Below the pieces are notes generated by a model. It saw only the letters and a program-made list of their open reading frames with translations, was not told where the DNA came from and ran no database searches. The position numbers were made by a program, and so were the translations under genes. Below, one piece after another: positions 1-5,665 of a DNA stretch of 6,030 nucleotides (within the stretch, counting starts at the first letter, position 1; each line of letters begins with the position of its first letter). The stretch is from Acidobacteriota bacterium. GTDB taxonomy: Bacteria; Acidobacteriota; Terriglobia; Bryobacterales; Bryobacteraceae. The DNA lies in assembly GCA_947466555.1 (NCBI GenBank), contig CANIFK010000356.1, positions 1 to 6,030 on the forward strand. Direction: 5' to 3'.

Positions 1-1278
1 CGGGCGACGCGGAGCGATGTGAATCGCGGGGCCGGATTGCTGGGCGATTCGGTGTATGTGGCGACTTCCGATTGCTTCTTAACGGCGTTGAACCGGAAGA
101 CCGGAGCGCTGTTGTGGCAGAAGCAGTATGCGGACACGAAGAAGGGTGTGTTCTGTTCGTCGGCGCCGTTTGCGGTGAAGGACCGGGTGCTGGTGGGCAC
201 GGCGGGCGGAGACACTGGGATGCGCGGGTTCGTGGCGGCTCATCATGCCACGACGGGTGAGCAGATGTGGAAGTTCTACACGGTGCCGGCGAAGGGGGAG
301 AAGGGCTCCGAGACGTGGGGCGAGTATGTGGAGTATGGCGGGGCGGCGACGTGGCTTTCGGGGACGTATGACCCGGAGTTGAATACCTTGTATTGGACGA
401 CTGGGAATCCGTGGCCGGATTTTTATGACGGCGACCGGAAGGGCGATAACTTGTATTCGTGTTCGGTGGTGGCGTTGGACGTGGACACGGGTAAGTTGAA
501 ATGGTATTTCCAATTTACTCCTGGCGATACACATGACTGGGACGGGCAGAGCTGGCCGGTGCTGGTGGATCGGGAAGTGAAGGGGAAGATGCGGAAGATC
601 CTGCTGCATCCGAACCGGAACGGGTTTTACTACGTGATTGACCGGGTTACCGGTGAGTTTCTGCATGCGACGAAGTTGAACGACCTGGTGGATTGGGCGA
701 GCGGAATTGACGCCAAGGGGCGGCCGATCAAGATACCGGGGAAGGATCCGACGCCGTCGGGGAACCGGGTGTGCCCGGGTGTGCGGGGTGGGGCGAACTG
801 GATGGCGCCGACGTACAACCCGGCGACGGGGATGTTATACGTGATCACGATGGAGCAGTGCGACATTTACACGAGTTCGGCGAAGAAGCCGGAGCCGATG
901 GCTGGTTTCAGCGGCGGCGGGGCGGGGCCGAAACCGCGCGATGCGGGCACGTTCTATCTGCGGGCGCTGGACGCGGCGACGGGGAAACGGATGTGGGAAT
1001 ACCCGATGCCGGGGCCGGGCGTGGCGTGGAGCGGGACGGTTTCGACGGCGGGCGGGGTGGTGTTTGTGGGCGACGACGACGGGCAGTTGCTGGCGTTGGA
1101 CGCTAAGAGCGGGAAGCATTTGTGGCACTTCCAGATGGGCGAATATCTGTTCGCTTCGCCGATCACTTATGCCGTGGATGGGAAGCAGTATGTGGCGATT
1201 GCGTCGGCGACGGCGGTGTTCAGTTTCGGGCTGTTTGAGCCGGTGCCGAGCGTGGAATTGGTGAAGGGCGCGCAGTAG
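1..1278 (+). CDS. PQQ-dependent alcohol dehydrogenase-type protein, 3' part (5' end outside window)
   Basis: The frame is open from base 1 and ends at TAG 1276-1278, leaving 425 residues. Family members are usually about 550-600 residues, so roughly the first quarter is missing; the GTG at 19 is internal, not a start. The fold is the eight-bladed quinoprotein beta-propeller: tryptophan-docking repeats of the form (T/S)GxxxW are seen at Trp39, 90, 168, 332 and 375. Aligning from memory to MxaF, Trp118 is the tryptophan under PQQ, Asn136 (in TGNPWPDF) a metal ligand and Asp181 (in THDWD) the catalytic base. The usual Glu metal ligand is Asp71 (in GGDTGMRG). The residue two after Asp181 is Gln, not the Asp typical of lanthanide enzymes. 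There is no C-terminal cytochrome c domain, so electrons must pass to a separate carrier. Such enzymes act in the periplasm on alcohols or aldehydes; the substrate cannot be read from sequence. Family assignment is firm, substrate is not. Confidence 0.93.
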   Translation, partial: RATRSDVNRGAGLLGDSVYVATSDCFLTALNRKTGALLWQKQYADTKKGVFCSSAPFAVKDRVLVGTAGGDTGMRGFVAAHHATTGEQMWKFYTVPAKGEKGSETWGEYVEYGGAATWLSGTYDPELNTLYWTTGNPWPDFYDGDRKGDNLYSCSVVALDVDTGKLKWYFQFTPGDTHDWDGQSWPVLVDREVKGKMRKILLHPNRNGFYYVIDRVTGEFLHATKLNDLVDWASGIDAKGRPIKIPGKDPTPSGNRVCPGVRGGANWMAPTYNPATGMLYVITMEQCDIYTSSAKKPEPMAGFSGGGAGPKPRDAGTFYLRALDAATGKRMWEYPMPGPGVAWSGTVSTAGGVVFVGDDDGQLLALDAKSGKHLWHFQMGEYLFASPITYAVDGKQYVAIASATAVFSFGLFEPVPSVELVKGAQ

Positions 1279-1373
1279 GAATTGACCGCAGGGCGTCACG
1301 CTGACGATGGGGCGGCGTGGCGCGCGGCGGTAAGTGCTTTGTTTGTGGATTGGTTGGGGGCGTGCAGGGTTAT

Positions 1374-1400
1374 TTTCGGACCGGCTGGCCTGGTCCGGAG
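1374..1400 (+). promoter_or_regulatory. Hairpin enclosing the Shine-Dalgarno of the PKD-like protein gene
   Basis: Bases 1377-1384 (CGGACCGG) pair with 1390-1397 (CTGGTCCG), with one G-U pair and a 5-nt loop at 1385-1389. Weaker pairs at 1374-1376 with 1398-1400 extend the stem. The right arm contains the GGAG at 1397-1400, which lies 6 nt before the ATG at 1407 and is the only good ribosome binding site for that gene. If folded, the stem would hide it. The rest of the 128-bp gap (1279-1406) holds no gene and no convincing promoter. A regulatory role is inferred. Confidence 0.35.
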
Positions 1401-1406
1401 ATAAAC

Positions 1407-2270
1407 ATGTTCCCATCCATTCGGCCTATGTGGCCCACGTTGGCGTTGTTGGCGTTCACGATACCGGGGGGGGCCCAGACGACGGGTCCGGTGGTGAGCG
1501 AGTTGTCGTTGGAACGGCAACTGGTGCTGACGACGATGTTGACGACGACGGAGCTGGCGCTGCCGGCCGATAAGGTGTCCGGGATTCTCTCGGGTGCGTG
1601 GGAGGTGCGCGAGCGGTTGATCTACAACCCGTCCGGTGCGACGCTGACGTCGACGATTTTTGTGGTGCAGCCGGGGTCGGTGCTGCCGACGCCGATTAAT
1701 GGAAATCTGACGGGTTTGATTCTGGGTGTCTATACATTGAACGTGGAGAAGATCTATTCGACGACGACCCCGAAGGCGACCGTGGCGTTTACGGGCACGG
1801 TGGCTGGGTCGTCAATCGGCGGAGTGTTGGGGAATGTGACGGGGCTGCCGTTTAGCGTTTCCTTTGCCTATTCCGCGGACACGCCGGCGAAGATTAGCGA
1901 TGTTGTTCACTTAGTGGCGGGGCGCGTGATTGCGTACACGAAAGATGCCGTGGGCACGTTCGTGGTGCCGAAGATTGTGCCGCCGGTGCCACCGGGAACG
2001 GGGCCGCAGATTGTGATTGTGGCGCCGGTGAACACGATTGATTCGCAGATCGTGCTGGATGCGTCGCGGTCGACGGATGCGTCGGGGACTTCGTTGAGCT
2101 TCGCGTGGCGGAGCACGGGGAAGACGTCGGCGATCCTGAATCCGAATACGTCTATGGCGACGGTGCAGTTCGGCGAAGGGCTGGGCGAGTATTCGTTTGA
2201 GCTCACGGTGACCAATGGAAATGGGGTTGCGGTGAAGCAGGTTGTGGTCGTTAGTTATTTTGGACGGTAG
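1407..2270 (+). CDS. Secreted protein of unknown function with C-terminal PKD-like domain
   Basis: This encodes 287 residues. The ATG at 1407 was chosen over an in-frame GTG at 1317 because GGAG sits 6 nt upstream and the product then begins with a signal peptide: a short basic start, a hydrophobic stretch at about 8-20, and a likely cleavage site in PGGAQ after Ala23. Another ATG at 1428 would leave only a short signal. Residues about 30-195 are rich in Thr, Val and Ser and look all-beta; I recognise no family there. Residues about 200-287 resemble a PKD/Ig-like domain: the phrase LDASRSTDASGTSLSFAWRS is the typical 'asaS.d.dg..lsY.W' strand pattern, followed by a YSFELTVTNGNG strand. PKD-like domains usually mediate binding on extracellular proteins. 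No catalytic motif is visible. The export prediction is fairly sure; function is unknown. Confidence 0.85.
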   Translation: MFPSIRPMWPTLALLAFTIPGGAQTTGPVVSELSLERQLVLTTMLTTTELALPADKVSGILSGAWEVRERLIYNPSGATLTSTIFVVQPGSVLPTPINGNLTGLILGVYTLNVEKIYSTTTPKATVAFTGTVAGSSIGGVLGNVTGLPFSVSFAYSADTPAKISDVVHLVAGRVIAYTKDAVGTFVVPKIVPPVPPGTGPQIVIVAPVNTIDSQIVLDASRSTDASGTSLSFAWRSTGKTSAILNPNTSMATVQFGEGLGEYSFELTVTNGNGVAVKQVVVVSYFGR

Positions 2271-2279
2271 GTGAGTGGC

Positions 2280-2319
2280 GAGGTCATTCCGCAACGTGAT
2301 AGGGTTGCGGAATGATCTC
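2280..2319 (+). promoter_or_regulatory. 16-bp hairpin that contains the start codon of the DUF4159 gene
   Basis: Bases 2280-2295 (GAGGTCATTCCGCAAC) pair with 2304-2319 (GTTGCGGAATGATCTC). Fifteen pairs are Watson-Crick and one is G-U (2283 with 2316); the loop is 8 nt (2296-2303). The inner 11 bp are a perfect inverted repeat. The ATG at 2312-2314 lies in the right arm, and the only Shine-Dalgarno-like bases (AGG, 2301-2303) lie in the loop. It begins 10 nt after the preceding stop codon and has no T-tract, so it is a poor Rho-independent terminator. Translational control or a DNA operator are the likelier roles; both are inferred. Confidence 0.5.
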
Positions 2320-3112
2320 GGCGCGGTTGTCGGGCATTGTCGCGTTGGTGCTGCTGGCGGGCGGAGCGGCGTGGGCGTATCAGAACCGGCGGTCGTCGTA
2401 TATGTACGAGCGGGAGATGCAGAATCCGGCGGACGATCCGGCGGATGCGGAGGAGCCGGGGGAGTGGGCGTTTGCGCGGTTGCGATACCGGTCGGCGCGG
2501 GGCGGGTGGCGGCGGAGTTCGTGGGGGACGGATTCGAACAAGGCCGAGCGCGTGTTTACGCAGGGCGTGCGGCGGCTGACGCGGGTGCATGCGCGGTCGG
2601 TGGAGGAGATTATTGATGTGGATAGTGATGAGGTGTTCAACTGGCCGTGGTTGTATGCGGTGGAAGTTGGGCATTGGAGCTTGACCGATGCGCAGGCGAA
2701 GCGGTTGCGGGAGTATCTGGACCGGGGCGGGTTTTTGATGGTGGACGACTTCCATGGGTCGGCGGAGTGGGAAGTGTTTATGGAGGGGATGCGGAAGATT
2801 TTTCCGGACCGGGTGATTGTGGATTTGGCGGATGGGGAACCGATTTTCCATGTGTTGTATGACTTGGACAAGAAGTTCCAGGTGCCGGGGAAGCAGTACA
2901 TTTATTCCGGGCGGACGTATGAGCGGGATGGGGTGGAGGCGAAGTGGCGGGCGGTGTTGGACGACAAGGGGCGGGTGCAGGTGGGGATCTGTCACAACAT
3001 GGATTTAGGGGATGCGTGGGAGTGGGCGGATGATCCGGAGTACCCGGAGGCGTATGCGTCGTTGGCGTATCGGATTGGCATCAATTACATCGTTTATTCG
3101 ATGACTCATTAG
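2312..3112 (+). CDS. DUF4159 domain-containing exported or membrane-anchored protein
   Basis: This encodes 266 residues. The N-terminus (1-22) is one hydrophobic segment after a short basic start, with AWA before Tyr23; it could be a cleaved signal peptide or a single anchor, with the rest outside the cytoplasm. An acidic linker (about 30-50) leads into the DUF4159 domain (about 50-266). Family landmarks seen are WAFARLRY (52-59), FNWPWLY (109-115), DDFHG (145-149), a YDLD segment near 190, and CHNMDLGD (227-234) before the NYIVYSMTH end. The family has no established biochemical activity that I can state. Length is normal. The ATG at 2312 lies inside a hairpin and has only a weak AGG upstream. 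The ExbD-like gene follows after 34 bp, so the two are probably co-transcribed, suggesting a cell-envelope role. Family assignment is confident from conserved wording; function is unknown. Confidence 0.9.
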   Translation: MISARLSGIVALVLLAGGAAWAYQNRRSSYMYEREMQNPADDPADAEEPGEWAFARLRYRSARGGWRRSSWGTDSNKAERVFTQGVRRLTRVHARSVEEIIDVDSDEVFNWPWLYAVEVGHWSLTDAQAKRLREYLDRGGFLMVDDFHGSAEWEVFMEGMRKIFPDRVIVDLADGEPIFHVLYDLDKKFQVPGKQYIYSGRTYERDGVEAKWRAVLDDKGRVQVGICHNMDLGDAWEWADDPEYPEAYASLAYRIGINYIVYSMTH

Positions 3113-3146
3113 GAACCGTGGGGCAGGTTGTGGTGTCTGTTTGTGC

Positions 3147-3533
3147 ATGACGATACAGACTGGCGCGACGATTAATGTTACTCCGCTAATTGATGTTTTG
3201 TTAGTGCTGCTGATTATCTTTATGGTGATTGTGCCGGCGCATTCGGTGGGGCTGGCGGTGCGGGCTCCGGAGACGGGGTTGGTGGTAACGACGGTGCCGG
3301 AGGCTGCGTTGGTGGTGACGGTTTTGGAGGACGGGGGAGCGTTGTTGAACCGGGAGAAGTTGGGGGAGGGGGAGTGGGTGGGGCGGTTGCGGACGGTGTT
3401 GTCGGGGCGGGCGGACAGGACGGTGTTTTTTGCGGCGGCGCCGAATATGGAATTCCGGGTGGTGGCGCGGGCGATTGACCAGGCGCGCGGGGTGGGGGCC
3501 GGGCAGGTGGGGCTTTTGCGGAGGGCGGAGTAG
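3147..3533 (+). CDS. exbD: ExbD/TolR-family biopolymer transport protein
   Basis: This encodes 128 residues, slightly shorter than E. coli ExbD (141). The start is the ATG at 3147; an in-frame TTG at 3141 would add two residues, and neither has a good Shine-Dalgarno, so it may be translationally coupled to the gene 34 bp upstream. The protein has a very short cytoplasmic tail, then one membrane helix (about 11-31) with the family signature NVTPLIDVLLVLLIIFM. Asp16 matches the proton-pathway Asp25 of E. coli ExbD. The periplasmic part (about 40-128) ends with the DRTVFF...RAIDQARGVGAGQVGLL pattern of the ExbD/TolR C-terminal domain. ExbD works with ExbB, using proton motive force to drive TonB- or Tol-type proteins. 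No ExbB gene adjoins it here, so its motor partner must be encoded elsewhere. Family is near certain; whether it serves Ton, Tol or another system is not known. Confidence 0.93.
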   Translation: MTIQTGATINVTPLIDVLLVLLIIFMVIVPAHSVGLAVRAPETGLVVTTVPEAALVVTVLEDGGALLNREKLGEGEWVGRLRTVLSGRADRTVFFAAAPNMEFRVVARAIDQARGVGAGQVGLLRRAE

Positions 3534-3549
3534 GAATTGTCCTGGCGAA

Positions 3550-3626
3550 AAGATTAAATTGGTGCTTGGCACCAATTTTGTAAGTGGTTGATTTTGTTGG
3601 GGTGCGGTCGGCGGAAGATTAAATTG
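3550..3626. repeat. Pair of 12-bp direct repeats in the convergent gap
   Basis: The 12-mer AAGATTAAATTG occurs at 3550-3561 and again at 3615-3626, 65 bp apart, in an AT-rich 106-bp gap between two G-rich genes. The first copy overlaps the left arm of the hairpin at 3556-3578; the second does not have the matching right arm. It may be a remnant of a duplicated hairpin unit. Nothing else, and no gene, is seen in 3534-3639. Confidence 0.6.
3556..3578. terminator. Palindromic terminator-like hairpin between convergent genes
   Basis: A perfect 10-bp stem, AAATTGGTGC (3556-3565) with GCACCAATTT (3569-3578), encloses a 3-nt loop (TTG). It is followed by a T on the plus strand, giving four Ts in a row (3576-3579), and on the minus strand by AATCTTTT. 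It starts 22 bp after the ExbD stop and lies 61 bp past the hydrolase stop on its strand, so it could terminate both transcripts. The T-tracts are short, so efficiency is uncertain. It might also be a dispersed palindromic repeat. Confidence 0.6.
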
Positions 3627-3639
3627 TGTGTAACACGGT

Positions 3640-5574
3640 TTATTGGAGGAGCCAGCGGAGGATGCCCTCGTTCATTTCGTCGAAGGCCCGGTGGCGGTAC
3701 AGGGGGCCGGTGATGGGGAGGATGTTGTTGTTCCAATCGGTGGGCTGCATCCAGGTGACTTGGCGGTCCTGGGCCATGTCGGCCAGATCCCAGCGCGTGT
3801 AGAAGCCGGGCATGACGGCGTCGTGGAGGCCCAGATGGCGGGGGCTTTCGAAAACAGGGGCGAAGGAGTAGGGCGCGCGTTCTAGCCAGAGGCGGTTCAA
3901 TTTCGGCTCCAGGCGGCTGGCGATGAGCAGGGCCACGGCGTGGGGGCCGTCGGCTACGCCGCGGATGGGGCCGGTCGAGTTGAGGGCGCGGGCGGCGTTG
4001 ACGATATCGATGGCGCGCATGGCGGGGAGGTTGCGGCCGGTGAGCCAGGCGCGGGTGGCGGCTTCCCAGTTGCCGTGTTCGGCGAATTGAACGGGGTTGG
4101 GCAGGGCGCGGGGCATGAGGGCGAAGACCTGGGCGCCGGCCTTGGCGATTTCGATGGCGCGGGGGCTGAGCTTTTCGGTGCGTTCGACGTGGACTACGGC
4201 GGGGAGGTTGGATTTGCCTTGCGGCGTTAGGATCCAGCCTTCGAGGTTCACGCCGGGCTCGGTGGTCAGTTTTACCTTGCGGATTTGGAGGCCGTCGCGG
4301 GTTTCTTCGGAGATCGTCTCGGGCTTGTTGCTGGTGGGCTCGACTACGGCGAGTTTGCGGATGAACTCATCGAGGGTGCCGGAGACGGGGCGGGCGGTGC
4401 GCTGTTCCTTGAGGATCTCGATGAGGTCGCGCGATTCGGCGGCAAGCTGGCCGGAGGGGGTGACGCGGAGATCTTCGTTGGTGAACATCTTCACGGGGCG
4501 CTCTTTCCAATTGGGGTTGCCGTTGTTGAGCCAGCGGTTGAACCACTCGTAGACGCCTTCGCGGATCTCGATGGGCGTGCCGTGGCCGCCGGGGCCGACG
4601 ACCCACTTGATTCTGTCCTGGACGCCGAGGATTTCGTAGAAATTGCGGGCCTCTTCGTAGAGGACCTTGGCGCCGGCGGGGGTGAAGAAGTCCTCCTTCG
4701 TGGAGCCGATGAACCAGGGTTTGGGGGCGAAGATTTCGACGTAATCGGTTTGGTCGAGGCCGGCGGCGAGGAAGCCGGGGGGGCTTTGTTCGGAGTCACC
4801 GATGGGGCCGGGGAAGAGGACTTCGAAGGACTGCATGTAGCAGAGGGGGGCGGCGACTTTGACGCGCGGGTCGAGGGCGGAGATGTACGTGGACTGGGTG
4901 CCGCCGCCGGAGCAGCCGGTGGCGCCGATGCGGTCGGGGTCGACTTCGGGGCGGGTGTTGAGGTAGTCGATGGAACGGATGCCGTCCCAGACGAAGTAGG
5001 AGGAGAGGGTTTGGTTGATGAGGAAGGCGGCGGTGCCGGCGGTCCAGTGTTGGGGGACGCCGGGGGTGACGAGCGACACGCCGGCGCGGGACCAGTAGCC
5101 CTGGAAGCGTTCGCCCTGGCCCATGGGGTCGAAGGCGAGGACGACGAAGCCTTGCATGGCGAGGTTGGCGGCCATGCGCTGGGCGGCGGGTTTGCCTTCG
5201 TTCCAGTGGCCGATGGCGTAGAGGATTGCCGGGTGTTTACCGGGGGTGGCGGGGAGGTAGAGATTGCCGGTGACCCAGTATTTGGGGAGGCTTTCGAACA
5301 TCACCTTTTCGATTTTGTAGGCGCCGGCGTCGAGGGTGCCAGTGGTGCGGGCGTTGAGGGGGCCGCGGTAGGTGGGGAGGCCGCCGTAGACTTCGAGGAT
5401 TTTGGCGTGGGCGGCGCGCTGGTGGGCTTCGGCTTCGGCGCGGGATTTGATTTGGCGGATTTTGGATTTGCGGGCGGCGAGTTGGGATTGGGCGAGCTGG
5501 TTGATCCAGGCGGTGTAGGCGGGTTGGGCTTGGAGGGTGGTGGCGAGGAGGAGGAGGGCGGGGAGGAGGCGCAT
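3640..5574 (-). CDS. Secreted tandem alpha/beta-hydrolase, acetylxylan esterase-like
   Basis: This encodes 644 residues on the minus strand. The ATG (5572-5574) opens a signal peptide (hydrophobic 3-14, likely cut after LQA at Ala16); I see no Shine-Dalgarno, but TAAAAT at minus 5586-5581 could be a -10 box giving a nearly leaderless mRNA. The first half (about 60-350) is an alpha/beta-hydrolase: a core strand with IGHW (121-124), LAFDPMGQGER (146-156), nucleophile elbow GCSGG with Ser222, a probable acid at Glu294 or Asp295 (STKEDFF), and His331 in GPGGHG. The elbow and layout resemble acetylxylan esterase and related large esterases. The second half (about 430-644) looks like a further hydrolase-type domain, but its elbow reads GVADG (539-543), with Ala541 where Ser is expected. 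The likely role is periplasmic or extracellular ester hydrolysis, perhaps of plant polysaccharide esters or similar; the substrate is not determined. It is divergent from the ArsR gene. Confidence 0.88.
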   Translation of the reverse strand: MRLLPALLLLATTLQAQPAYTAWINQLAQSQLAARKSKIRQIKSRAEAEAHQRAAHAKILEVYGGLPTYRGPLNARTTGTLDAGAYKIEKVMFESLPKYWVTGNLYLPATPGKHPAILYAIGHWNEGKPAAQRMAANLAMQGFVVLAFDPMGQGERFQGYWSRAGVSLVTPGVPQHWTAGTAAFLINQTLSSYFVWDGIRSIDYLNTRPEVDPDRIGATGCSGGGTQSTYISALDPRVKVAAPLCYMQSFEVLFPGPIGDSEQSPPGFLAAGLDQTDYVEIFAPKPWFIGSTKEDFFTPAGAKVLYEEARNFYEILGVQDRIKWVVGPGGHGTPIEIREGVYEWFNRWLNNGNPNWKERPVKMFTNEDLRVTPSGQLAAESRDLIEILKEQRTARPVSGTLDEFIRKLAVVEPTSNKPETISEETRDGLQIRKVKLTTEPGVNLEGWILTPQGKSNLPAVVHVERTEKLSPRAIEIAKAGAQVFALMPRALPNPVQFAEHGNWEAATRAWLTGRNLPAMRAIDIVNAARALNSTGPIRGVADGPHAVALLIASRLEPKLNRLWLERAPYSFAPVFESPRHLGLHDAVMPGFYTRWDLADMAQDRQVTWMQPTDWNNNILPITGPLYRHRAFDEMNEGILRWLLQ

Positions 5575-5631
5575 CTGTGGATTTTATCGGAAATGCGGGA
5601 GGTGCGCGGTTGCGCATTCATTTCTTCCGTG

Positions 5632-5665
5632 ATAAACCTATTGGTTAATTAACCTGAGAGTTTAT
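5632..5665. promoter_or_regulatory. Symmetric palindrome, candidate ArsR operator
   Basis: A perfect 12-bp palindrome, GGTTAATTAACC (5643-5654), is flanked by ATAAAC (5632-5637) and GTTTAT (5660-5665), which are inverted copies of one another about exactly the same centre (between 5648 and 5649). The two 5-bp spacers between are unpaired. The element ends one base before the ArsR ATG and covers its Shine-Dalgarno (GAGAG, 5656-5660). ArsR regulators bind symmetric AT-rich operators of this general size as dimers, and often repress themselves. A possible -35 TTGCGC (5610-5615) with TAAACC 17 bp on is weak. The gap is shared with the divergent hydrolase, whose start is 57 bp away. Confidence 0.55.

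Noticed and set aside
79..666. 195-codon minus-strand open frame
   Set aside because: Arg/Pro/His-rich product antisense to a well-supported PQQ dehydrogenase; an artefact of high GC.
1294..1306. Small inverted repeat CGTCA-CGC-TGACG after the PQQ dehydrogenase
   Set aside because: Only five pairs and no T-tract; too weak to call a terminator.
1317..1406. N-terminal extension of the PKD-like protein from GTG 1317
   Set aside because: It lacks a ribosome binding site and would bury the signal peptide inside the protein; the ATG at 1407 has GGAG at good spacing.
2255..2995. 246-codon minus-strand open frame over the DUF4159 gene
   Set aside because: Pro/Arg/His-rich translation antisense to a conserved domain; no start signal or family resemblance.
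5592..5618. Inverted repeat AATGCG ... CGCATT in the divergent gap
   Set aside because: Six-base arms 15 nt apart; may be chance and is much weaker than the palindrome at 5632-5665.
4285..5652. 455-codon open frame on the plus strand antisense to the hydrolase
   Set aside because: The product is a Gly/Glu/Val-rich low-complexity string with no family pattern. The minus-strand frame has a signal peptide and clear hydrolase motifs, so this is a compositional shadow.
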